A DNA stretch of 38,405 nt from a virus. The notes under the pieces are model-generated. The model was not told the DNA's origin, ran no database searches, and saw only the letters and a program-made list of their open reading frames with translations. The stretch lies in IMG/VR virus record IMGVR_UViG_3300043775_002130, positions 1 through 38,405 of that record, one strand, 5' to 3'. The position numbers and the translations under genes were made by a program. Of the stretch, positions 24,388-32,477 are shown one piece after another. Numbering within the stretch: the stretch's first letter is position 1; each line of letters begins with the position of its first letter.

Positions 24388-25719
24388 ATGGCTGACTTCA
24401 AAGTATCCGGGTTGCCGCTGCTCGGCTCTGGCGCATTGGACGCTGCCGCTGATTTCCTTCTGATCGCTGACGGCGGCACTTCGAAGAAGATCAAGCCGTC
24501 AGAGCTGTTCAAGGGCGCGCTGCCCTTCGCAGAGCCGATGTTTGATTTCGCGAAGGGCACGTTGCCGTCCGGCGTGTCGCTCACCCGCGCCTCGACAGGT
24601 TATCGCTACAACGCCTCCGGCGTGCTCGTGTCGGAGGCGACGGACGTTGCGCGCTTCCAATACGATCCTGTCGCGTTCAGCTCTCACGGTCTGTTGGTCG
24701 AAGAAGCTGAGACTAACGACCTTCAACGCTCTGCTGAAATAGACAACGCTTATTGGTCGAAGCAGCAAGTCACCATCGTTGCGAACGCTATCGCTGCGCC
24801 GGACGGCACGACGACGATGGACAAGATGGTCGAGGATGTGTCGGCCGCTCAGGGCCACTACATCCGCCGTACATGCTCTTACGTCACGGGCACGACATAC
24901 ATCGCTTCTTTCTTTGCTAAGGCAGGGGCGCGTTCGTGGGTGTGGGTCGACCATCCTTCCCAAGCCTTCACAACCTTGCAACGAACCTACTTCGATCTGA
25001 CCAACGGCGTCGTCGGCACAATCGGCTCGACAACGACTGCCTACATGCAGCACGTCGGCGGAGGTGTTTACTATTGCGCCATTGTCGCGACGGCGACCGC
25101 CACGATTTCGGCGTATCTCCAAATTGGACTAGCCCCTAGTGACGGCGGCGCGATCTACACCGGCAACGGTGTGAGTGACGCATACTTCTGGGGCTTGCAA
25201 CTTTCTTCGGCATCTTCCGTCCAGAGCTACATTCAGACGACGACGGTCGCAGTCACCCGCGCCGCAGATGTCGCTCTCATCACGAACCCGCTCGTGCTCA
25301 CGGATCGATGCTGGGTGATCAAGGGACGCACGCCGCGCAGGGTCATCAGCAGCAGCACGCCGACGATCTTTCAAGTTGACGACGGGAGCGAGAGCAACCG
25401 GCTGCTCATTCGCTACGCTGACGGCGGCACGCTCAACGCCATCGCGACGGTGGGCGGAACGACTCAGTGTAACATAGCCACCGCCGTCGTCGCGGGCGAC
25501 ACAGACTTCACCATCGCCGTTCGCTGGGCAGACAACAACTTCGCCGTGTCGCTGAACGGCGGCGCGATCATCACTGATCTAGCTGGCACGGTCCCGGCGA
25601 ATCTCACGGCAGCTCGCGTCGGTCGCGGCTTCTCGACAGGCTACTGGAACAGCACCATCAAGAGTATCGAGACGCGGCGCACAGCAACAGACACTGAGCT
25701 GCCCTTACTTTCATCGTAA
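24388..25719 (+). CDS. Tail spike/fibre protein, paralogue 3 of 3
   Basis: A 443-residue protein starting 15 bases after paralogue 2 (GGGGGAGAAG ribosome site). It begins DFKVSGLPLLGSGALDAAADFLLIAD and continues with LTRASTGYRYNASGVLVSEATDVARFQYDP, the beta-sandwich and a lectin-like end (WADNNFAVSLNGGAII...YWNSTIKSIETRR). The DNA in this block is less GC-rich than the head genes: a counted line at 24961-25020 is 55% GC, against 75% at 8041-8100. This suggests recent acquisition or a different source for the fibre cassette. Confidence 0.8.
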   Translation: MADFKVSGLPLLGSGALDAAADFLLIADGGTSKKIKPSELFKGALPFAEPMFDFAKGTLPSGVSLTRASTGYRYNASGVLVSEATDVARFQYDPVAFSSHGLLVEEAETNDLQRSAEIDNAYWSKQQVTIVANAIAAPDGTTTMDKMVEDVSAAQGHYIRRTCSYVTGTTYIASFFAKAGARSWVWVDHPSQAFTTLQRTYFDLTNGVVGTIGSTTTAYMQHVGGGVYYCAIVATATATISAYLQIGLAPSDGGAIYTGNGVSDAYFWGLQLSSASSVQSYIQTTTVAVTRAADVALITNPLVLTDRCWVIKGRTPRRVISSSTPTIFQVDDGSESNRLLIRYADGGTLNAIATVGGTTQCNIATAVVAGDTDFTIAVRWADNNFAVSLNGGAIITDLAGTVPANLTAARVGRGFSTGYWNSTIKSIETRRTATDTELPLLSS

Positions 25720-25731
25720 AGGAGAACGATC

Positions 25732-26061
25732 ATGTGGTCGCCTGCGATATACCTACAGCATCCAAATGAACCGACTGCCCGCGCGGCGGCGGCTTCTCTG
25801 GGCATGGACTTCCCTGAGTCCGGCGCGATCCCAACCGGAAACGAGAACTTCGCGCTTCACGCGCCGATGCAAGCGCCTTGGGTGACGCCGCCGGTGGTCG
25901 ATGGCGACGGCAACGTGGTCACGCCCGGCGTGCCTGAGACGGGCTTCTGGTCGATGCTTCGATTGAACATGGATTGGGCGGGCGCTGTTCCGACGCTCGC
26001 GGCTATCGACGCATCAGGCGTCCGTCGCGATCTGTCGACGCCTCCTGTGGTGTGGGCATAG
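25732..26061 (+). CDS. Unknown tail-region protein after the spike genes
   Basis: A 109-residue protein with AGGAGAA before ATG 25732. It reads WSPAIYLQHPNEPTARAAAASLGMDFPESGAIPTGNENF and ends in a hydrophobic Trp. I recognise no family. Its place at the end of the fibre cassette suggests a fibre chaperone or a short accessory subunit, but there is no direct evidence for either. Confidence 0.6.
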   Translation: MWSPAIYLQHPNEPTARAAAASLGMDFPESGAIPTGNENFALHAPMQAPWVTPPVVDGDGNVVTPGVPETGFWSMLRLNMDWAGAVPTLAAIDASGVRRDLSTPPVVWA

Positions 26062-26064
26062 AGC

Positions 26065-26964
26065 ATGTCGGAGCTGGCTCCATATAGCGCGCTGCCGATT
26101 GGCGCTGGCGACGACTATGCCGCGCCAGTCGCCTCGCAGCAGCGTTGCCTCTTTCTCTCTTCGCGCACCATCGATCTGGCGACCGTTGTGGCCAGCACGG
26201 AGATGACCGGCCTGCCGTCTTCGTTCCTGGCCGACATCCAGCCGGCGAAGAAGTGGCGCACGACGAGCAAGGCCAGCCAGTATCTCAACTTCACGCTTGA
26301 GCAGGCCGAGGTTTGCGACACGGCCGCGTTTATCTCGCCGAACTTCGGACCGTCGACCGTGGTCCGGATCTACGCTGCCGAGACGGCCGCCGAGTTGCTC
26401 ACCGCGCCGGCGCTCGACACCGGCTGGCAAAGCCCGTGGCCCGGAGCGGAAAAGCCCGTCGTCGCAGATTGGCCGGTCTTCACCGGCCTGCTGCGCTGGA
26501 CCAACACGGCGGCCTTTAAATACTGGCGCATCGAGTTCGCCGACCCCGGCTCGGCGTTGACCTATTTCGATCTCGGCCGGGTGCTGCTCGGCCAGGCATT
26601 TCAGCCGAGCTTCAACGTCGACAACAGCCCGGCGATCGGCCTGCAGTCACCCGATGCACAGACCCGGACGCCGTTCGCCCGCACCTACACCGACCCGCGC
26701 GGACCCGCCTCGCGCCGGCTGAACCTGCCGTTCTCCAGCGTAAATCACGACGAGCTGGTCGCCTCGCTGTTTGAGCTGCAGCGGTATTGCGGGCTGGCGC
26801 GCGACTTCGTGTTCGCGCTCGATCCCGGCGCCACCCGGCGCGATGCGTACCTCTACACGCTGCAGGCGCTGTTCGCGGACCAGGCGCAGTTCGAGGCGCA
26901 GCCCTGGTGGGACGGCGCCGACGCGGTCTGGCGGACGCAGCTTACCCTTACCGAATTGATCTAG
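26065..26964 (+). CDS. Putative tail protein, distal tail-like
   Basis: A 299-residue protein from ATG 26065, 3 bases after the preceding stop. Sequence texture is a beta-rich virion protein: TSKASQYLNFTLEQAEVCDTAAF, FKYWRIEFADPGSALTYFDLGRVLLGQAF and TRRDAYLYTLQALFADQ. The ...GRVLLGQAFQP... and final LTELI are reminiscent of distal tail or tube-adaptor proteins. The fibre cassette 20876-26061 lies between this gene and the other tail tip gene at 19153, so it may have been inserted there. Function inferred from position. Confidence 0.6.
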   Translation: MSELAPYSALPIGAGDDYAAPVASQQRCLFLSSRTIDLATVVASTEMTGLPSSFLADIQPAKKWRTTSKASQYLNFTLEQAEVCDTAAFISPNFGPSTVVRIYAAETAAELLTAPALDTGWQSPWPGAEKPVVADWPVFTGLLRWTNTAAFKYWRIEFADPGSALTYFDLGRVLLGQAFQPSFNVDNSPAIGLQSPDAQTRTPFARTYTDPRGPASRRLNLPFSSVNHDELVASLFELQRYCGLARDFVFALDPGATRRDAYLYTLQALFADQAQFEAQPWWDGADAVWRTQLTLTELI

Positions 26965-26978
26965 GAAAGAGGCCTGAC

Positions 26979-28649
26979 ATGGCGCGCACATTCGCTGAGG
27001 AAACGGTTGAGACCAGCAACACGACGGGCACCGGCTCTTATTCCCTCGACGGGGCGAAGGGCGACTATCTGCCGTTCTCGTCGCAGTACTCCTCAGGCGA
27101 CAAGCCGGCGTATGTCGTGCGCAACAACAACAACACGAAATGGGAGATGAACCGCGGCGCGGTCTTCACGCCGGGCTCGCCGGCCACCATGGCGCGCGGT
27201 GTGTGGAAGTCGACGAACAGCAACGCCGCGGTGCCGTGGACGGTCGATGATCTGCCGCTCACGGTCTACGTCCCGGCCTCTGCCGAAGTTCACGAAGGCG
27301 TCGTGACCGGGTGGCTTGCGGCCACACGCCACGCTCTGATGCGCGCCGGTTCCGCCTTCTGGACCTATGCGGACGTGGCCGTGAAGTGGGACCGCTACAT
27401 CGCTCTGGGCGATGCCACGCAGACGAAGGTCGGCACGCTTGATGTCGTGAAGGGCCTCTGGTTCGACGACGGTCGCCGCCCATGGACTGCTGTCGGCGCG
27501 GCCAACAAGATCATTGCGATTGCCGACATTAACGGTGTGTTTACGCAGGACAACGCCGCCGCCAATCGCACGTTCACGCTGCCCGCTCACGGGACTGCTG
27601 GAGTCGCCGAGGGCTTCAAGGTTGGCGGGCTCGGCCTCACGGCGGGCGGTCAATACGGCATCGTGATCACGCCGGCGGCGGGCGACGGCATCGACGGCGG
27701 CGCGGACGGTGCCACCAAGACGATCCCTGGTGGCGTGCGCTTCGATGTCGAGTGGGACGAAGCAGGCGACACGTGGCGCGTGACGTACCTGAACACGCTT
27801 CCGCAGGTCTGGTCGGATCGCAGGCAGACGGTCGCGTGCGGACCGGTCACCACGGCTGGCCTTCCCTCGTTTCTTCCTTCGACCAACGGTGCTCTGAGCA
27901 TCACGGCGCAGAACATTACCGCCACGGCGCGCTTCGTCGCGACCGCAGCGAACGGCTGCGACTATCAAGGGCGACCGTCCGACCGCGTGGGCGTCTCGCT
28001 GACGAACCTCGCGTGGACCGGGCTGACTGCCAGCCGCGCGGCCGCAACGCCAAACTTCCTGTATGTGACGGTCAACGCCGATGGGACGCTGACCACCGGC
28101 TCGACCATCCTGGCGCCGGTCTACCAGCTCGGCGGCACGCCCGCGACAACCTCTGGCCAGTTCACCTTCAACATTGCCGAAATGAAGGGCTACCTCGGAA
28201 ACGGCAGCACGGCGCCGGAAGCCTTCGTGGTCTTCGTCGGCGAGGCGGCCACGGACGGCAGCGGTGTTATCAGCACCGTGGCCTACGGCTACAAAGGGCG
28301 GTACGAAAGCGCGTTCACGGCGACGCTGCCGGGGGCCAGCACCGCGATCGGCGCCAACCACAACCTCGGTGTGAAGCCGCGGCACTTCAAGCTGGTGCTC
28401 GAAAACACAACTACCAATCTTGGCTATGCCGTCGGCGACCAGTTGATCGAGGGCGTCATGGGCCAGCTCAGCACGACGCAGGTCGTCACGTTGACGCCGT
28501 GGGTAAATACAAAGTCGGGCGGCATCGTCACCGGCGACGGCGGCTCCGGTTCGTTCTTCGCGTCAAACAGGACTTCGCCGGGAGCTTATCAGTCCCTCAC
28601 GCTGGCGAGTTGGAAATACGGCTTCACCGCAGATCGCGGCTGGGGCTGA
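26979..28649 (+). CDS. Large tail fibre protein
   Basis: A 556-residue protein, ribosome site AGGAAAGAGG before ATG 26979. The N-terminal domain (ARTFAEETVETSNTTGTGSYSLDGAKGDYLPF...MARGVWKSTN) is the widespread phage fibre attachment domain. The middle has receptor-type beta repeats (ADINGVFTQDNAAANRTFTLPAHG...). The end (TATLPGASTAIGANHNLGVKP...TPWVNTKSGGIV) is a typical fibre tip. Likely the main or a side tail fibre recognising the host surface. It is the last gene before lysis. Confidence 0.8.
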   Translation: MARTFAEETVETSNTTGTGSYSLDGAKGDYLPFSSQYSSGDKPAYVVRNNNNTKWEMNRGAVFTPGSPATMARGVWKSTNSNAAVPWTVDDLPLTVYVPASAEVHEGVVTGWLAATRHALMRAGSAFWTYADVAVKWDRYIALGDATQTKVGTLDVVKGLWFDDGRRPWTAVGAANKIIAIADINGVFTQDNAAANRTFTLPAHGTAGVAEGFKVGGLGLTAGGQYGIVITPAAGDGIDGGADGATKTIPGGVRFDVEWDEAGDTWRVTYLNTLPQVWSDRRQTVACGPVTTAGLPSFLPSTNGALSITAQNITATARFVATAANGCDYQGRPSDRVGVSLTNLAWTGLTASRAAATPNFLYVTVNADGTLTTGSTILAPVYQLGGTPATTSGQFTFNIAEMKGYLGNGSTAPEAFVVFVGEAATDGSGVISTVAYGYKGRYESAFTATLPGASTAIGANHNLGVKPRHFKLVLENTTTNLGYAVGDQLIEGVMGQLSTTQVVTLTPWVNTKSGGIVTGDGGSGSFFASNRTSPGAYQSLTLASWKYGFTADRGWG

Positions 28650-28692
28650 TGGGTGTTGAGACGTGCCGTCGGACAGAGGAGGTCATGCTGAC

Positions 28693-28908
28693 ATGACGCC
28701 AGAAGAACGAGACCGCCTCACCCGGCTTGAGCAGCGCGTCGAGGGATTGGATTCCTGGATGAAAAGCATCAACACAAAGCTCGACGAGGTGAGGACCGCC
28801 GCTCACATGGGCGCCGGCGCGTGGTGGATCATCCTGCGGCTCGGCGCCGTCGTGGTCGCCATATCGGCCGTGTTCGCCTGGCTGTTCGATCGCTGGCCGC
28901 ACAAGTGA
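28693..28908 (+). CDS. Small coiled-coil / one-TM protein of the lysis cassette
   Basis: A 71-residue protein from ATG 28693. Residues 1-35 are a charged coiled helix (TPEERDRLTRLEQRVEGLDSWMKS), followed by one membrane span (AWWIILRLGAVVVAISAVFAWLF) and a short basic end. This one-TM layout directly before the endolysin is common for small holin-type or membrane anchor proteins in phages. Its stop overlaps the endolysin start. Holin activity is possible but unproven; the 3TM holin downstream is the stronger candidate. Confidence 0.7.
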   Translation: MTPEERDRLTRLEQRVEGLDSWMKSINTKLDEVRTAAHMGAGAWWIILRLGAVVVAISAVFAWLFDRWPHK

Positions 28909-29447
28909 TCGACTATCAGTCAGCAGCCGACCAGATCGGCGTCGAGGTTGCTGCCGTGAAGGCCATCGCCGAGGTCGAGAGCAGCGGCCGGGGCTTCCGG
29001 GACGGCCTGCCCATCATCCGCCTTGAGGCGCACTGGTTCGGCAAGCTCACCGGCTACCAGTTCAACGATAGTCATCCGCATATCTCGTGCCGCGCCTGGA
29101 CGCCTGCGCTCGCCGCCCGCAACCAAAGCGAGGCGTGGGTGCAGTTCGACGAAGCCGCGTCGCTGGACGAGGGCGCGGCCATTCAGGCGACCAGCTGGGG
29201 CGCTTTTCAGATCATGGGCTTCCACTGGCGCGCGCTGGGCTATGACAGCCCGCAAGCGATGCGCGAGGCGATGGCAACCGACGACGGGCAGCTCGACGCA
29301 TTCGTGCGCTTCGTGAAGGCCGACGCGGTGCTGGTCGATGCCGTGCGCCGAACGGACTGGCACGCCTTTGCCGCCCGCTACAACGGGCTGGGGCAGGTCG
29401 ATCGCTACGCCGGCCTGATGGCTGCGGCCTACGAGAGGCACGCCTGA
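28905..29447 (+). CDS. Endolysin, DUF3380 N-acetylmuramidase
   Basis: A 180-residue protein from GTG 28905, overlapping the previous stop (GTGA). The family pattern is clear: IAEVESSGRGFRDGLPIIRLEAHWF with the catalytic Glu in EVESSG, DSHPHISC, then ATSWGAFQIMGFHWRALGY, LDAFVRFVKAD and FAARYNGLGQ. These are the DUF3380/N-acetylmuramidase blocks. It has no signal peptide, so it needs a holin to reach the peptidoglycan that it degrades at the end of infection. Confidence 0.92.
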   Translation: MIDYQSAADQIGVEVAAVKAIAEVESSGRGFRDGLPIIRLEAHWFGKLTGYQFNDSHPHISCRAWTPALAARNQSEAWVQFDEAASLDEGAAIQATSWGAFQIMGFHWRALGYDSPQAMREAMATDDGQLDAFVRFVKADAVLVDAVRRTDWHAFAARYNGLGQVDRYAGLMAAAYERHA

Positions 29448-30001
29448 TGCCCTTGATCCCCCTGCTGCTCGGCCTGGCGCCGACCGTCGCGTCCTGGATC
29501 ATGGGCGACAAGGCCGGCGTCGCCGCGGCGAAGATCACCGGCATCGCGCAGGACATCCTGGGCACGTCGGACGCTGCCGGCATCGAGCGGGCGATCTCCG
29601 CCGATCCCAATCTCGCGCTTCAGTTCAAGATGGCTGTGCTGCAGGCGGAAGCCGACGCGCGCAACCACGAAGCGCAGATGAACCGGCAGGCGCTCGAGGA
29701 ACTCAACAGCCGGATCGCCGACGTGGCGTCTGCTCGCAGCCAGACCGTCGAACTTGCCAAGGCTGGATCGGCGATAGCCTGGGGCTCGCCCATCGTGAGC
29801 GTGCTGGCGATCGTCGTGTTCGCTGGATTCGTCTACATGCTGTTCGCGAAGGTGGTGCCTGAAGGCATGAAGGAAGCGCTTTTGCTTCTCGGCGGCAGCG
29901 CGGCGACCGGGTACGGCATGGTGCTGAGCTACTGGTTGGGCTCGTCCAGCGGGTCCGCTCAAAAGACTGCGGCGCTTGAGAAAGTGGCCGCGGGCCGCTG
30001 A
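29447..30001 (+). CDS. 3TM holin (GTA holin-like)
   Basis: A 184-residue protein sharing one base with the endolysin stop (TGATG). Membrane segments: a hydrophobic N-terminus (PLIPLLLGLAPTVASWIMG), then about 105-130 (AWGSPIVSVLAIVVFAGFVYMLFA) and about 140-165 (KEALLLLGGSAATGYGMVLSYWLG). A long charged cytoplasmic helix lies between. This matches the 3TM holin family found in Rhodobacteral gene transfer agents and alphaproteobacterial phages. It should form membrane lesions that release the muramidase. Confidence 0.88.
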   Translation: MPLIPLLLGLAPTVASWIMGDKAGVAAAKITGIAQDILGTSDAAGIERAISADPNLALQFKMAVLQAEADARNHEAQMNRQALEELNSRIADVASARSQTVELAKAGSAIAWGSPIVSVLAIVVFAGFVYMLFAKVVPEGMKEALLLLGGSAATGYGMVLSYWLGSSSGSAQKTAALEKVAAGR

Positions 30002-30003
30002 CC

Positions 30004-30183
30004 ATGACGGCCGTGCTGCTGATCGCCGCTGCGGTGCTGTTGCTGGCCTCGCTGGCCTGCACCTGGGCGTGGCTGATCTGCCTCGGTCGCGGCCTCGAGC
30101 GGCTGGCGGCACGACCGGCCGCGATCTTCGCCGTGGTCCTGTTCGTGCTGGCCGCGCTGTCGGCCTGCGTCGCGATCATTTGA
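30004..30183 (+). CDS. Two-TM small membrane protein of the lysis cassette
   Basis: A 59-residue protein starting 2 bases after the holin stop. Two hydrophobic stretches (AVLLIAAAVLLLASLACTWAWLICL and AAIFAVVLFVLAALSACVAII) are joined by a basic loop (GRGLERLAARP). A lipobox-like LAC is not in the ideal context, so an Rz1-type lipoprotein is doubtful. It may be a second holin, an antiholin or a spanin-related protein. Function unknown; reading frame supported by spacing and coding pattern. Confidence 0.65.
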   Translation: MTAVLLIAAAVLLLASLACTWAWLICLGRGLERLAARPAAIFAVVLFVLAALSACVAII

Positions 30184-30266
30184 ATATGCGCTGAGGCGCA
30201 CACGAGGTTGGCGTCTGGATTCGTCCGGAGCCGACATGCCCGTCTTGGGCGTTTCCTCCCTAAACT

Positions 30267-30302
30267 GCCCGTCCCGGTCCACGCCGGGGCGGGCGCTTTT
30301 TT
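30267..30302 (+). terminator. Rho-independent terminator ending the late operon
   Basis: GCCCGTCCCGG (30267-30277) pairs with CCGGGGCGGGC (30284-30294) with a single G-T wobble, followed by GC and T6 (30297-30302). It closes the long rightward late transcription unit and protects the convergent integrase gene from read-through. Confidence 0.9.
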
Positions 30303-30338
30303 CGTTTCAGGGCGAACCGCCCACCCGCGCCAGCCGTT

Positions 30339-30410
30339 TGCCCGCCAGGTGGCCGCCGTCCGGTCCGGACGCACTCCGGGGCCTGCGGGCGGGATCGCGC
30401 CTGGCGGGCA
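30339..30410. repeat. 11-bp inverted repeat at the 3' end of the integrase
   Basis: TGCCCGCCAGG (30339-30349) is repeated as exact reverse complement at 30400-30410, with 50 bases between. It lies between the late terminator and the integrase stop (30432). Options are a 3' structure of the integrase message, a bidirectional transcription block or a protein binding pair. Confidence 0.45.
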
Positions 30411-30431
30411 GATTTCCGGGGCCGGCGGCGC

Positions 30432-31418
30432 TCACCCAAGCCGCGCCGCGATCTGCTCGGCCGTCTCCCGATAATAGGCGTTCTGCAGGATCCGGAGATC
30501 CTTGTGGCCGGAGATCTTCGCGAGCGTCAGCACGTCGACCTTGCGGGCCAGCCGGGTGAGCGCCTCGGCGCGGGAGTCGTGAAAGTGCAAATCCTCGATC
30601 AGCAGCCGATCGCGGGCCTTGCGGAAAAGGGTATCGAGCACGGCCGACGAGATCGTGAAGCACTGCTTGAGCTGGGCGACGGGCGCCAGCAACCGGACGG
30701 CATGCCGGGTCAGCGGCACGTCTCGAGGCTTGCCGGTCAGGTGCTGGGTCTTGTGGGCGACCGAGGCCACCCGCCGGCGCAGGTCCAGATTGCCGCTCGA
30801 CAGGCTCAATATCTCGCCCGCGCGCATGCCGGAGCGGATGCCGACCAGGAAGGCCAGCGCGACCTCCTGCGACTTCGTCTGAGGGGCCTTGCCGGGCCGA
30901 TAGTCGAGGACGCGGCAGAGCGCGCGGACTTCGGCCGGGCTGACCCGGCGCGTGCGTGGTGCGGGGTTTCTCGGGATGCGGAGGCCCGTCAGCGGGTTGC
31001 CGGTCATCCACCGCCATTCCTCCCTCGCGATCCTGAATGCGTGGCGCAGCCAGTTCAGATTGCGCAGCACCGTGGCATCGCTCACCGACTGCAGCCGCTC
31101 GTCGCGCCACCGGGCGAAGTCCGGGGTATCGAGCTCGGCCAGCCGCTTGTCGGCCAGCCAGCCGAAGTCGCGCAGAAACGCCTTGGCCTGGCGCTCCTCG
31201 TGCACGTTGCCGCGCTTCTTCGACATGACCTTGTCGACGTAGTCGTCGATCAGGTCGCGCAGTGTGTGCCGATCGGCCGGCGCTGCGGCGAGCTGCTCCT
31301 CCATCTGAGCCGCCCAGGCGTTCGCCTCGCGCTGCGTTCGAAACACCTTCGACGCCCGCCGCCCGCCGACATAGACCTGCGCCCGGTATCCCCGGCCGTG
31401 CTTGCCCACCGATGCCAT
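30432..31418 (-). CDS. int: Tyrosine recombinase / phage integrase
   Basis: A 328-residue enzyme read from ATG 31418 with a GGGGGAG ribosome site at 31426-31432 (written on its own strand). The N-terminal about 40 residues (GRGYRAQVYVGGRRASKVFRTQREA) look like an arm-site binding domain, followed by a core-binding helical domain. The catalytic set is Arg199 (GMRAGEI), Lys223 (HKTQ), His280-x-x-Arg283 (HDSR), His305 (SGHKD) and Tyr315 or Tyr316. It should integrate and excise phage DNA at attP. Full length for its family. Confidence 0.95.
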   Translation of the reverse strand: MASVGKHGRGYRAQVYVGGRRASKVFRTQREANAWAAQMEEQLAAAPADRHTLRDLIDDYVDKVMSKKRGNVHEERQAKAFLRDFGWLADKRLAELDTPDFARWRDERLQSVSDATVLRNLNWLRHAFRIAREEWRWMTGNPLTGLRIPRNPAPRTRRVSPAEVRALCRVLDYRPGKAPQTKSQEVALAFLVGIRSGMRAGEILSLSSGNLDLRRRVASVAHKTQHLTGKPRDVPLTRHAVRLLAPVAQLKQCFTISSAVLDTLFRKARDRLLIEDLHFHDSRAEALTRLARKVDVLTLAKISGHKDLRILQNAYYRETAEQIAARLG

Positions 31419-31444
31419 CGTCGCTCCCCCGTGCGTAGTGGCCT

Positions 31445-31500
31445 GGGGGAATAATGGGGAGTCGTTGGCGAGATTGTCCAGTTCGGGGGATATTCAGGGG
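31445..31500. repeat. Direct repeats upstream of int, candidate arm-type sites
   Basis: GGGGGAATAATGGGG (from 31445) and GGGGGATATTCAGGGG (from 31485) are similar G-flanked, AT-centred elements exactly 40 bp apart, about four helical turns. They lie between the integrase start and the putative attP core. Repeats near a core site are the expected form of integrase arm sites. Two units only, so tentative. Confidence 0.35.
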
Positions 31501-31583
31501 CAAGCGCGAGGCCGGTGAAGTGTCGGTGGCGCCGGTATTATCCGCTTTTTCTCTCTATGCGAGGAAGGCCGGGATAGGCCCCT

Positions 31584-31603
31584 TGGTGCCCCCGGCCGGA
31601 CTC
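31584..31603. other. Putative attP core: tRNA 3'-end-like segment
   Basis: The plus strand TGGTGCCCCCGGCCGGACTC, read in reverse, is a tRNA end: T-loop GAGT, T-stem CCGGC, seven acceptor bases CGGGGGC, discriminator A and CCA. The upstream bases (TCGA plus unpaired T-stem) no longer fit a tRNA, as expected for a phage attP that carries only the part needed to restore the host gene. It lies between int and the excisionase-like gene. The tRNA type is not identified. Confidence 0.7.
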
Positions 31604-31628
31604 TCGACGCCCTGCAAATCGTGGGTTT

Positions 31629-31865
31629 TCAGGACACCTTGCGTAAATTCTGGGGAACGAGCAGCGCGTCGACGGCGCCGATCGGGATGAGGCCGCAGCC
31701 GTTGAGCGTCAGTTTCCCGGCGGCGATATAGTTTCGGATCGTCTTCGGATGAAAGCCGAGGATCTCGGCTGCCTGCCGCTGCGTAACCTGCGCCGGCCTT
31801 GGATGCGTCTCGGCGTAGAGCTGCACCGCGCGAGCGGCGATGCGCAGGGTCTGGTCTTCACTCAT
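31629..31865 (-). CDS. Excisionase-like HTH protein
   Basis: A 78-residue protein from ATG 31865. An N-terminal helix (SEDQTLRIAARAVQLYAE) leads into a MerR/Xis-type helix-turn-helix (TQRQAAEILGFHPKTIRNYIAAGKLTLNG) and a final PIGAVDALL that closes the winged fold. Small HTH proteins just upstream of int are usually recombination directionality factors. The attP core separates it from int. A transcription regulator is the alternative. Confidence 0.75.
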   Translation of the reverse strand: MSEDQTLRIAARAVQLYAETHPRPAQVTQRQAAEILGFHPKTIRNYIAAGKLTLNGCGLIPIGAVDALLVPQNLRKVS

Positions 31866-32160
31866 CGCCCGTCTCCTTCGCTGCGCGGAGCATGTCGGCC
31901 CATACGTCACGAGCGCGCACCTTCGCGCCGGGTGGAACGCCACCCATGTAGACGTTGGGGCGAATGATCGAACCGCCGCCCGCTGTCGCCATCGCCTCTG
32001 TCGGCACTACCGGCACCACCGCCAGCCCTGCGGTCTCAAGGGCGTCGAGGATTCGTATTGCCTGCTCATTGAACGGCTTGGGGAACATCGAGTAAGTGAC
32101 GCCCTCGTATGCGGCGGCACCCTCCGCGATCACCTGTATGATCTTGTCGCGGTCAGTCAT
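31858..32160 (-). CDS. Early leftward operon protein, unknown
   Basis: A 100-residue protein from ATG 32160. Its end overlaps the excisionase-like start by 8 bases and its start overlaps the preceding stop by 4. It reads TDRDKIIQVIAEGAAAYEGVTYSMFPKPFNEQAIRILDALETAG, then a central Gly/Pro-rich part and a charged end. No motif I recognise. Phage early accessory genes with such overlaps are commonly non-essential host-takeover or immunity genes. Confidence 0.65.
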   Translation of the reverse strand: MTDRDKIIQVIAEGAAAYEGVTYSMFPKPFNEQAIRILDALETAGLAVVPVVPTEAMATAGGGSIIRPNVYMGGVPPGAKVRARDVWADMLRAAKETGDE

Positions 32161-32477
32161 GGTTGGCTCCTCGGCCACGGCTGCGGCTGATACGAATCGG
32201 CATCAATTCCGACCGTGACATCCTCGCCGGCTGCCGCGCGGTCGATCAGCTCTTTGATCGCCGCCACGGCCTTAACGCCGACATATTCTGTCCGCCACCA
32301 TTTACGCTCGCCCATGTCGGCAAGCTCGCCAAGCGTCATGCCGGCCCACTCGTGGCCGTCGGGATATTGGGGATCACGCGGCGGCGTGGAATGAGCAAAC
32401 AGCACCATCGCATTCCGCGAGCTGGCGGTGATGCGCCAGTTGACGCGGTTGAGCGGGATCGTGCGCCAATCGCTCAT
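32157..32477 (-). CDS. Early leftward operon protein, unknown, Trp-rich
   Basis: A 106-residue protein from ATG 32477, coupled by ATGA to both neighbours. Text: SDWRTIPLNRVNWRITASSRNAMVLFAHSTPP...EWAGMTLGELADMGERKWWRTEYVGVKAVAAIKELIDRAAAG. The mid-part is rich in Trp and charged residues; the second half is probably one helix. I do not recognise the family. Confidence 0.65.
   Translation of the reverse strand: MSDWRTIPLNRVNWRITASSRNAMVLFAHSTPPRDPQYPDGHEWAGMTLGELADMGERKWWRTEYVGVKAVAAIKELIDRAAAGEDVTVGIDADSYQPQPWPRSQP

Noticed and set aside
10649-30269. CCTAAACTGCC shared by the loops at 10649-10659 and the stem at 30259-30269
   Set aside because: Many 11-mers are expected to recur by chance in a sequence of this length, and the contexts differ.
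31584-31630. A complete tRNA gene
   Set aside because: Only the T-loop to CCA part is present; no T-stem partner, anticodon arm or D-arm can be formed, so it is an attachment-site fragment rather than a gene.
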